From: RQOF01 sp964394475
GTDB taxonomy: Bacteria; Calditrichota; Calditrichia; RBG-13-44-9
Direction: 5' to 3'
Assembly: GCA_964394475.1 (NCBI GenBank)
Contig: CAYMXZ010000203.1
Location: 1 to 6,500 of the forward strand
DNA: 6,500 nucleotides
This document shows positions 1-5,443 of the stretch, piece after piece. Numbering within the stretch: position 1 is the stretch's first letter; every line of letters begins with the position of its first letter. The notes beneath the pieces were generated by a model. The model did no database searches, was not told the origin of the DNA, and was given only the letters and a program-made list of their open reading frames with translations. A program made the translations under genes and the position numbers.

Positions 1-1
1 A

Positions 2-1549
2 CTCTGGTCGGCCCTGGCTGCATTTGTTATATCGGTGGTAATCGTCGCCACGCGAGGCGGGGAGTTTATCCCCAGAAACGATATGGGATTTCTCGCTATT
101 GCGGTAGATCGAACACCGGGTACCAGTCTGGAGGAGATGGAAAAAAGCATGCATCAGATGAATCAGATCATTATGGAAAAAGTGCCTGAACTTGAAATGC
201 TGACTACCAATTTCGGACAGGGTGAAGGCATAATGGCTTTCTTTTCCACTCGTTCTTCCAGCGAAGGAGACATCAACTTACGATTAAAGAAACTTAGTGA
301 ACGAGACCGCAGTGTTTTTGAGATCAGAGATCAATTGCGGGAAGAACTGAATAAACTTCCGGATGTGAAGGTAAATTTTGCTGATCGTGGTGAAGCCGCA
401 ATGTTTGGTGGAGCGGCTGATATTGTGGTGGAGATCTACGGACATGATCTGCAGGTCGGGGAAGCTCTCGCCAATCAAATTATGGAAAAGGTCAAAAAAA
501 TAAAAGGAGTAGCTGATGTGGAAACCAGCTTCAAAGAAGCTACTCCAGAACTTCGTATTGAATTGGATCGAAATCGAATTTCAGATCTGGGTCTCAATAC
601 CGCTCAGATTGGCCAGGCGGTGAGCAGCAGTGTTCTTGGTACGGTGGCCACTCAATTCCGGGAGGGTGGAGAAGAATATGACATCCGAGTCCAGCTGACG
701 AAGGAAGCACGAAGTAGCAAGGAAGATATCGAAAATATTTTATTATCGACTCCGCTGGGGAAGCATATTCCATTGCGGGCCGTCGCAAATGTTGAATACA
801 CCAAGGCCCCCAGAGAAATTATCCGCGAAGATCAGGAACGAATGGTCAGTGTCAATATAAATATTTCCGGTAGAGATTTGCGGGGAGTCACCCGGGATGT
901 TCGCAAAGTTTTAAAAGAAGTCACCATACCCAATGATTTTCGTGTGGACATTGGCGGTACGGCAGAGGAGCAACAAAAATCTTTTATGTATCTTGGTTGG
1001 GCATTTTTAGTGGCCATCATCCTCACCTACATGGTGATGGCTTCTCAGTTTGAATCCTTCTTAGACCCGTTCATTATTATGTTTACGATTCCGCTCTCTT
1101 TCATTGGAGTAGCTTTCGCGCTGGTTATCACCGGAACAGATCTGAGTGTAATGGTTCTGATTGGTATAGTTATGCTGGTAGGAATTGTTGTGAATAATGG
1201 AATTGTACTGGTGGATTATATCAATCAAATACGGGCAACAGGAATGGAGATGTTTGAGGCGGTTAGAGAAGGAGGGCGGATCCGAATGCGACCGGTGTTG
1301 ATGACTGCTCTGACTACCATTCTGGCCATGTTCCCCTTATCACTGGGAATTGGAGAAAGCGGTCAGAGCTGGGCACCGATGGCCCGTGCGGTAATGGGTG
1401 GATTGGCGTTTGCCACGGTACTCACCCTGGTGGTGGTCCCGGTAATCTATATAGTCATGGAAATACTTACGGATAAGATAAAGGCACGGCTGGCCGCCCG
1501 GGTCGAACGGAAATATGGAAAAGAGGACATACAGATCGAGGAAGCCTGA
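2..1549 (+). CDS. RND efflux transporter, HAE1/AcrB type, C-terminal half (5' truncated by window edge)
   Basis: Inner-membrane subunit of a proton-driven tripartite efflux pump; such proteins take drugs, lipids or other amphiphiles from periplasm or membrane and pass them through an adaptor to an outer-membrane channel. The frame is open to the left edge, so the GTG at 35 is not the start. The visible part opens at the end of TM7 (LAAFVISVVIVATRGG) and runs into the second periplasmic loop (EFIPRNDMGFL, then the TPGTSLEEME signature). Counting from the codon at 35, TM8 is about 317-336, TM9 346-366, TM10 371-396, TM11 419-439 and TM12 452-478, followed by a short charged tail. GIVVNNGIVLVDY in TM10 and RMRPVLMTALTTILAMFPL in TM11 are family hallmarks. 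The position of the TM10 lysine of AcrB is Asn here, common in the HAE1-like branch. No frameshift is visible. Substrate cannot be inferred. An adaptor gene would be expected upstream, outside the window; no outer-membrane channel gene follows. Confidence 0.96.
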   Translation, partial: LWSALAAFVISVVIVATRGGEFIPRNDMGFLAIAVDRTPGTSLEEMEKSMHQMNQIIMEKVPELEMLTTNFGQGEGIMAFFSTRSSSEGDINLRLKKLSERDRSVFEIRDQLREELNKLPDVKVNFADRGEAAMFGGAADIVVEIYGHDLQVGEALANQIMEKVKKIKGVADVETSFKEATPELRIELDRNRISDLGLNTAQIGQAVSSSVLGTVATQFREGGEEYDIRVQLTKEARSSKEDIENILLSTPLGKHIPLRAVANVEYTKAPREIIREDQERMVSVNINISGRDLRGVTRDVRKVLKEVTIPNDFRVDIGGTAEEQQKSFMYLGWAFLVAIILTYMVMASQFESFLDPFIIMFTIPLSFIGVAFALVITGTDLSVMVLIGIVMLVGIVVNNGIVLVDYINQIRATGMEMFEAVREGGRIRMRPVLMTALTTILAMFPLSLGIGESGQSWAPMARAVMGGLAFATVLTLVVVPVIYIVMEILTDKIKARLAARVERKYGKEDIQIEEA

Positions 1550-1586
1550 AATATCATAAACCGCTGCGATATTCCTGGCAGTTTAG

Positions 1587-1619
1587 AAAATAGGATACTA
1601 TTTTAAGTAGATTTTTTTT
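1587..1619 (+). terminator. Possible weak intrinsic terminator after the RND gene
   Basis: An AT-rich inverted repeat, AAAATAG (1587-1593), loop GATA, CTATTTT (1598-1604), is followed seven bases later by eight T (1612-1619). It lies 38 bases past the pump stop codon, where a terminator would be expected. The stem has one G-C pair and the T run is not adjacent, so it would be a poor terminator; the AT-rich context makes chance plausible. Confidence 0.3.
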
Positions 1620-1627
1620 GTCATATA

Positions 1628-1638
1628 TTTCCGGGAAA
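1628..1638. repeat. Perfect 11-bp palindrome in the intergenic region (candidate operator)
   Basis: TTTCC-G-GGAAA is a perfect inverted repeat around a central G. With one bulged A the symmetry extends to TATTTCC / GGAAAATA. It lies in the 164-base gap between the pump gene and the HtrA-like gene, upstream of the latter's probable promoter. A symmetrical site here could bind a dimeric regulator, but only position and symmetry support this; no regulator gene is nearby. Confidence 0.25.
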
Positions 1639-1674
1639 ATAGTGGTATGTTATAACCATTGATTTTTACGGAAG

Positions 1675-1680
1675 TATAAA
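1675..1680 (+). promoter_or_regulatory. Candidate -10 element for the HtrA-like gene
   Basis: TATAAA within GTATAAAATTATTC resembles a sigma-70 -10 element and would place the start of transcription about 25-30 bases before the ATG at 1714. No convincing -35 box lies at the usual spacing: ATAACC at 1652-1657 is poor, and TTGATT at 1659-1664 is too close. Low confidence. Confidence 0.25.
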
Positions 1681-1701
1681 ATTATTCAGGACTTTTCACA
1701 C

Positions 1702-1707
1702 AGGAAA
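1702..1707 (+). promoter_or_regulatory. Ribosome binding site deciding the HtrA-like start
   Basis: AGGAAA lies six bases before the ATG at 1714. It is the clearest Shine-Dalgarno-like sequence among the starts in this window, and it places the start directly before a signal peptide. Confidence 0.6.
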
Positions 1708-1713
1708 TTTTCG

Positions 1714-3120
1714 ATGAAAAAATCTCTGTGGCTCATCATTCTCATTTTATTTTTTCAGGAGGGTTTTACCCGACTTTCTCCCAGAGATCTGTATCATAAA
1801 TACCGATCTGCTGTCTGCCTGGTAAGCTTCTATCAAAACATTGCCAGCGATTCTAAAATTGGTTCATTTGAAAAAATAAAAAGATATCGAATCGGTATCC
1901 TGGTTGACTCAAGCGGATTGGTGATGGTAAGCAATGATGTCTATCCGGTATCGATGGATTTTGTTTCTTCGGGTGGTTCCTATTTATCGTCCCTGCCATC
2001 TGATTTTCAGGTTAAACTGGATAATGGTCAGGAATATCCGGCTCAATTTCTGGCAAAAGATGACCAGGCCATGGTGGCTTTAATTCACATCCAGCCGAGT
2101 TCTCCACCAATTGCATTTCCTTATGTTACATTTTATGAAACCGCGGAGGTCTCAGTAACCGATAGTATTTATGTGCTTGAATTATTAACTCAGAATTATA
2201 ATTATGCCCCCTTATTTACTGCGCATCAGATCAATGCCATCGTGGAATCTCCGCGTCGTAAATTTCTGGTAAATAATTATATGCCAGCTTTAAGCGCCGG
2301 AGGACTGGTAGTGAATACTGGTGGAAAAGCCATCGGCGTGGTCATAAATCCTTCACTTGAATTTTCCTTCGATTCGGTTGGAGATTTCGAGGAATATCAT
2401 AAAAATTTTCTGGAAATTGCCCCATCGGAATGGTTTATCAATTTTATGAAGAATCCTCCCACTCTGGTAGAAAGCCAGATTACAATGAAATCATGGTTGG
2501 GAATTCAAATGCAGGCATTGACCAAAGAATTAAAAGAATATTGGAAGGTGCCTCAGGAGGGAGGGGTGATCATCAGCAAAATATTTCCAGAATCTCCCGC
2601 TGCCCAAGCGAAACTGCAGGTCGGAGATGTTATCCTGGCCGTAAACGATTCCGCCCTACTGATAACTAAAGAGGAGGAAACTGCCAATCTGCGAAATCTC
2701 ATTTTGTCTTACCCTCCGCACACCAGTATTCAACTTAAAATATTTCGAGATGGAAAAATATTTACTAAAAAAGTAACACTTATTGCTGCTCCCAAAGCGA
2801 TTGGAATCGCTGAAAGTTATCCCGTTCCTCAACTGGGATTCGAAATTCGAGAATTAACCAGAGATGTAATTTATATGAATGATTTGCCGCTCAGCACAAC
2901 CGGGGTTTTTGTGTTTCAGGTGGACCGGGCTTCACCTGCTGGAATCGGGGGACTGGAAACCGGTGATATTGTTCAGGAAATCAACGGGAATAAGATTGAA
3001 AATTTAACGGATGCAAAAGAATTAATTCTTCGATTACAGGAAAAGTCTCAAAAAATATACATGTTTAAAGTTTTAACAGGACATATCACCCGTTTCGTCT
3101 TTTTGGATCTGAATAAATAA
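1714..3120 (+). CDS. Secreted HtrA/DegP-like protein with two PDZ domains, probable pseudoprotease
   Basis: A signal peptide (KK at 2-3, hydrophobic run 5-14, no lipobox) predicts export to the periplasm or envelope. Residues about 30-213 look like the HtrA trypsin-like domain: GILVDSSGLVMVSNDV matches the region around the catalytic His, DNGQEYPAQFLAKDDQAMVALIHI the region around the catalytic Asp, and LSAGGLVVNTGGKAIGV the region around GNSGGPL. At the triad positions I read Asp75 for His, Met120 for Asp and Ala195 for Ser, so proteolysis is unlikely. PDZ1 spans about 261-356 (WLGIQMQAL; SPAAQAKLQVGDVILAVN) and PDZ2 about 374-466 (SPAGIGGLETGDIVQEINGNKI), the protease-PDZ-PDZ order and length of DegP/DegQ. 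An intact frame with both PDZ cores preserved argues for a functional scaffold or chaperone rather than decay. The gene has its own RBS after a 164-base gap, so it may be transcribed separately from the pump. The alignment is by eye; Ser194, one residue away, could be argued to be the nucleophile, but His and Asp would still be missing. Confidence 0.85.
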   Translation: MKKSLWLIILILFFQEGFTRLSPRDLYHKYRSAVCLVSFYQNIASDSKIGSFEKIKRYRIGILVDSSGLVMVSNDVYPVSMDFVSSGGSYLSSLPSDFQVKLDNGQEYPAQFLAKDDQAMVALIHIQPSSPPIAFPYVTFYETAEVSVTDSIYVLELLTQNYNYAPLFTAHQINAIVESPRRKFLVNNYMPALSAGGLVVNTGGKAIGVVINPSLEFSFDSVGDFEEYHKNFLEIAPSEWFINFMKNPPTLVESQITMKSWLGIQMQALTKELKEYWKVPQEGGVIISKIFPESPAAQAKLQVGDVILAVNDSALLITKEEETANLRNLILSYPPHTSIQLKIFRDGKIFTKKVTLIAAPKAIGIAESYPVPQLGFEIRELTRDVIYMNDLPLSTTGVFVFQVDRASPAGIGGLETGDIVQEINGNKIENLTDAKELILRLQEKSQKIYMFKVLTGHITRFVFLDLNK

Positions 3121-3177
3121 AATATTTTTTTCATCTCTCGAAAATAGTTGTCGCCATCAATTAATGGAAATCATTCC

Positions 3178-3855
3178 ATGAGTTTTGAGTATGAGTATCC
3201 CCGTCCCATGGTGACGGTAGACATTCTTGTTCTAAAAATTCAGGACAAAGTATTAAAGGTATTGCTGATTAAGCGCAAGCATGAACCCTATGTTGACTGC
3301 TGGGCACTTCCGGGTGGATTTATTGAGATGACCGAGAGCCTGCGGGAAGCCGCTGCCCGGGAACTCCATGAAGAAACTGGCCTGAAGAATTTTTTCCTTC
3401 TTCCATTACTGCAGGCCGATGATCCGCAGCGGGATCCCCGTGGACGCACCATCAGCCATCTTTTCGGCACGCTGATTTCACACCCCTCTCCCGAAATGAA
3501 AGCCGGCGATGATGCAACTCTCGCTGCGTGGTTCCCCATTGACCACTTACCTTCTCTGGCTTTCGATCATGATGATCTGGTCAAAAGAGGAGTAGAGGAA
3601 TTTAAGTTTCAGATATTCTTCAGACTTTCTCTACTTGCTTTTATGAATGAAAAGTTTTCGTCTAAAGAATGGGAAGCATACGGTGATGTTCTATTTCAAA
3701 GGAAAGAAATCTCCTCTCTTCTTCTGCAAAAATCCCTGAAATTGAAAGTTATCAGAAAAATAGATGAAAATTTGTACCAGCGCAGTGTATCAGTTTCTGA
3801 AATTTATTCTTTATCCTTTTCTACTCTGGCTGATATCTGGTTAGATCAATCATAA
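3178..3855 (+). CDS. Nudix hydrolase, ADP-ribose pyrophosphatase / NrtR-like, with C-terminal extension
   Basis: The 225-aa protein carries a perfect Nudix box at residues 47-69: G47, x5, E53, x7, then R61-E62-L63-H64-E65-E66-T67-G68-L69, with the glutamates that bind metal. YPRPMVTVDILVL near the N-terminus, KVLLIKRKHEPYVDCWALPGG, the DPQRDPRGR segment and the AWFPIDHLPSLAFDHDDLV segment are typical of the ADP-ribose-type Nudix group that includes the NAD regulator NrtR. Residues about 150-225 form an extension where NrtR has a winged helix; AFMNEKFSSKEWEAYGDVLFQRKEISSLLLQKSLKLKVIRKI can be laid over it, but weakly. It may be a cytoplasmic ADP-ribose or nucleotide-sugar pyrophosphatase, a regulator, or both. 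No NAD genes are adjacent. I chose ATG 3178 because TGGAAA lies seven bases upstream and the family begins close before YPRP; an in-frame TTG at 3148 would add ten residues but has no RBS. Confidence 0.88.
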   Translation: MSFEYEYPRPMVTVDILVLKIQDKVLKVLLIKRKHEPYVDCWALPGGFIEMTESLREAAARELHEETGLKNFFLLPLLQADDPQRDPRGRTISHLFGTLISHPSPEMKAGDDATLAAWFPIDHLPSLAFDHDDLVKRGVEEFKFQIFFRLSLLAFMNEKFSSKEWEAYGDVLFQRKEISSLLLQKSLKLKVIRKIDENLYQRSVSVSEIYSLSFSTLADIWLDQS

Positions 3856-3910
3856 AGCAGTAAGACATTCTTGATCGGTATACGGGAATTACTCGCTTTT
3901 ACTGTAAAAT

Positions 3911-3939
3911 TTGTTTTGTTATTAAAAGAAAATTATTGT
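3911..3939 (+). promoter_or_regulatory. Candidate promoter for sfsA
   Basis: TTGTTT (3911-3916) and TATTGT (3934-3939) are separated by 17 bases, the usual sigma-70 spacing. Transcription would start around 3945-3948, almost at the ATG at 3949, implying a leaderless or nearly leaderless message. That fits the missing Shine-Dalgarno sequence. Both boxes are imperfect and the region is AT-rich. Confidence 0.25.
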
Positions 3940-3948
3940 GATCAATCC

Positions 3949-4647
3949 ATGCAATTCTCTTCTCCTCTTCTTCCTGGTGTCCTTATTAAACGGTATAAAC
4001 GTTTTTTGGCAGAAGTCCGCTTATCGGATGGTCAAATAGTTACTGCCCACTGCCCGAATTCGGGAAGTATGAAAGGTTGTAATATTCCGGGGAATCAGGT
4101 CATGCTGTCGCTTCATAATCGGCCGCAACGAAAATTAAAATACACCTGGGAAATGATCCAGGTAAATGGCAGCTGGATAGGAATTAATACGAATCTTTCT
4201 ACGAAATTAGTTATCGAAGCAATTCGGGCGAATGGAATCAAAGAACTTCAGGGTTATCAGGATATCCAGGCGGAAGTGCGAGTAAGTGCACATTCTCGTC
4301 TGGACTTGCTTCTCAGTGGACCTGCCGGTCGCTGTTTTATCGAAGTGAAGAATGTTACCTTTCTTGATGGACAAACTGCCCGCTTCCCGGATGCGGTGAC
4401 TCTTCGAGGGCAGAAGCATTTAAGCGAATTAATCGACCTTGTGAAAAATGGAAAACGCGCCGTTATATTTTTTGTGGTGCAACGGGCGGATGCAAATAGT
4501 TTTGCTCCGGCTGATGATATTGATCCAGAGTATGCACGCTTGCTTCGAAAAGCGTCTGATCACAGAGTGGAAATTCTGGTATATCAGGCAAGAGTCAATC
4601 CAACTGAAATCAAAATAACAAATTCGCTGCCCTTTAGCTGGAAATAA
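3949..4647 (+). CDS. sfsA: SfsA family protein (sugar fermentation stimulation protein homologue)
   Basis: The 232-aa product matches SfsA along its whole length: PLLPGVLIKRYKRFLAEVRL at the N-terminus, AHCPNSGSMKGC (33-44), KYTWEMI (64-70), SRLDLLL (116-122), CFIEVKNVT (129-137), RFPDAVTLRGQKHLSEL (145-161), AVIFFVVQRAD (171-181), FAPADDIDPEYARLL (185-199) and VEILVYQA (207-214). D119 with E132-x-K134 is the PD-(D/E)XK nuclease-like core known for this family, which also has an N-terminal OB-like domain. In E. coli SfsA was described as a DNA-binding protein that raises maltose use when overproduced; its biochemical role remains unclear, and transfer of a sugar role to this organism is not supported by any neighbour. 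ATG 3949 fits the usual SfsA N-terminus; an in-frame TTG at 3871 would add 26 unrelated residues. No clear Shine-Dalgarno sequence precedes it. The stop is two bases from the stop of the opposing comF-like gene. Confidence 0.95.
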   Translation: MQFSSPLLPGVLIKRYKRFLAEVRLSDGQIVTAHCPNSGSMKGCNIPGNQVMLSLHNRPQRKLKYTWEMIQVNGSWIGINTNLSTKLVIEAIRANGIKELQGYQDIQAEVRVSAHSRLDLLLSGPAGRCFIEVKNVTFLDGQTARFPDAVTLRGQKHLSELIDLVKNGKRAVIFFVVQRADANSFAPADDIDPEYARLLRKASDHRVEILVYQARVNPTEIKITNSLPFSWK

Positions 4648-4649
4648 AT

Positions 4650-5390
4650 CTATGGTGATTTTGCTGGCTGTGGTAAACCGCCCTGTTCCAGCTGGATGGG
4701 GGTAGCCAGAGTGAGTCCGTATACTTTCAGGGCGCCAGCATTTTTCAATTCCCTGGCACATTCGTTCAGCGTGGCACCGGTCGTCACCACATCATCCACA
4801 ATAATAATCGATTGACCCCTGATGAAATCGATTTCAGAAACTTTGAAAGCCTGTGAGACATTTTGCAAGCGTTCTTCACGATTTAATTCGGTTTGCGTGG
4901 TGGTGGACCTGACCCGTTTGAGGAGGTGCGGATAAATGTGATTCTTCGTTTGCTGAAAAAAACCTTCGGCAATTCGCTGGCTTTGATTGAATCCTCTTTC
5001 TTTTTCTCGGGAAATAAAAAGCGGTACTGGCAGGACCAGAGCATTTCTGTTCAGAAAGGAGCGATCGACAACCTGAATGGCATGTGCCGCGAATTTTTGA
5101 GCTAACCGCTCAGCCTTCTGATATTTTATCTGATGAATAATAGTTTGCACAATCGGGTCAAATTGAAAAACAGCCTCCAGCCCGTCCAGGTAGCAAGGAT
5201 TCAGGCGATCCAGAATTTGTTCACGGGTAAAATGAAGCGGAACCGGCTGAATTTTTTCCAGGCACGGAGTGCACACGGTTTTAAGCTCGTTCATTTCTTG
5301 AATGATATGCTGACAAACCACACAAATAGGTGGATAAATAAGTTGGAGGAATCCCTCCACCGTGGAAGAAATGAAGGAAATGATTGACAT
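4650..5390 (-). CDS. comF: ComF family protein (phosphoribosyltransferase-like, zinc ribbon)
   Basis: The 246-aa product has the standard ComF/ComFC layout. A short N-terminal helix is followed by a four-cysteine zinc ribbon (C23-x2-C26 and C40-x2-C43), then a type I phosphoribosyltransferase fold: HQIKYQKAERLAQKFA (86-101), VLPVPLFISREKERGFNQSQRIAE (119-142), TTTQTELNREERLQNVSQAF (163-182) and the PRPP-binding loop IIIVDDVVTTGATLNECA (195-212). In naturally competent bacteria ComFC helps take in or process single-stranded DNA together with the ComFA helicase, and homologues (GntX in E. coli) occur widely in bacteria with no known competence. No ComFA or other competence gene is visible here, so a DNA-uptake role is only an inference. 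The ATG follows directly on the T tract of a terminator with no Shine-Dalgarno sequence. Starting later would remove part of the helix before C23; GTG at residue 11 also lacks an RBS. The TAG stop faces sfsA tail to tail. Confidence 0.93.
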   Translation of the reverse strand: MSIISFISSTVEGFLQLIYPPICVVCQHIIQEMNELKTVCTPCLEKIQPVPLHFTREQILDRLNPCYLDGLEAVFQFDPIVQTIIHQIKYQKAERLAQKFAAHAIQVVDRSFLNRNALVLPVPLFISREKERGFNQSQRIAEGFFQQTKNHIYPHLLKRVRSTTTQTELNREERLQNVSQAFKVSEIDFIRGQSIIIVDDVVTTGATLNECARELKNAGALKVYGLTLATPIQLEQGGLPQPAKSP

Positions 5391-5422
5391 AAAAAAGAAA
5401 GCCCCGTTTACTCAACGGGGCT
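5391..5422 (-). terminator. Strong intrinsic terminator after the outer-membrane protein gene
   Basis: A nine-pair GC-rich stem (5400-5408 with 5414-5422, AGCCCCGTT / AACGGGGCT) encloses a five-base loop. Read on the minus strand it is followed at once by TTCTTTTTT, the classical form of a rho-independent terminator. It lies 21 bases past the stop of the barrel gene. The T tract ends exactly at the comF ATG (5390). On the plus strand no comparable T run follows, so it acts mainly in the minus direction. Confidence 0.9.
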
Positions 5423-5443
5423 GGATTTATGTATTCGATTTAA

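Noticed and set aside
35..37. GTG as start of the RND gene
   Set aside because: The frame stays open to base 2 and the codons before it encode the end of TM7, so the gene begins outside the window.
2430..2669. 79-codon plus-strand open frame inside the HtrA-like gene
   Set aside because: It is an alternate frame of a gene whose own frame carries clear PDZ motifs.
1714..3120. Calling the PDZ protein an active DegP/HtrA serine endoprotease
   Set aside because: The positions for His, Asp and Ser read Asp, Met and Ala, so activity should not be assigned from the fold alone.
3125..3131. T run after the HtrA-like stop codon as a terminator
   Set aside because: No hairpin precedes it; only an AT stretch with no loop is present.
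3148..3177. TTG start adding ten residues to the Nudix protein
   Set aside because: There is no ribosome binding site before it and the extra residues (SPSINGNHS) do not fit the family; ATG 3178 has TGGAAA at good spacing.
3871..3948. TTG start adding 26 residues to SfsA
   Set aside because: SfsA proteins begin a few residues before PLxxGxLIKRYKRFLA, which matches ATG 3949; the added stretch has no family similarity.
4429..4761. 110-codon minus-strand open frame across the sfsA/comF junction
   Set aside because: It lies antisense to sfsA and in another frame of comF, both well-recognised genes; its translation has no recognisable family features.
5133..5387. 84-codon plus-strand open frame opposite comF
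   Set aside because: It is the antisense shadow of the zinc ribbon and N-terminal part of ComF.
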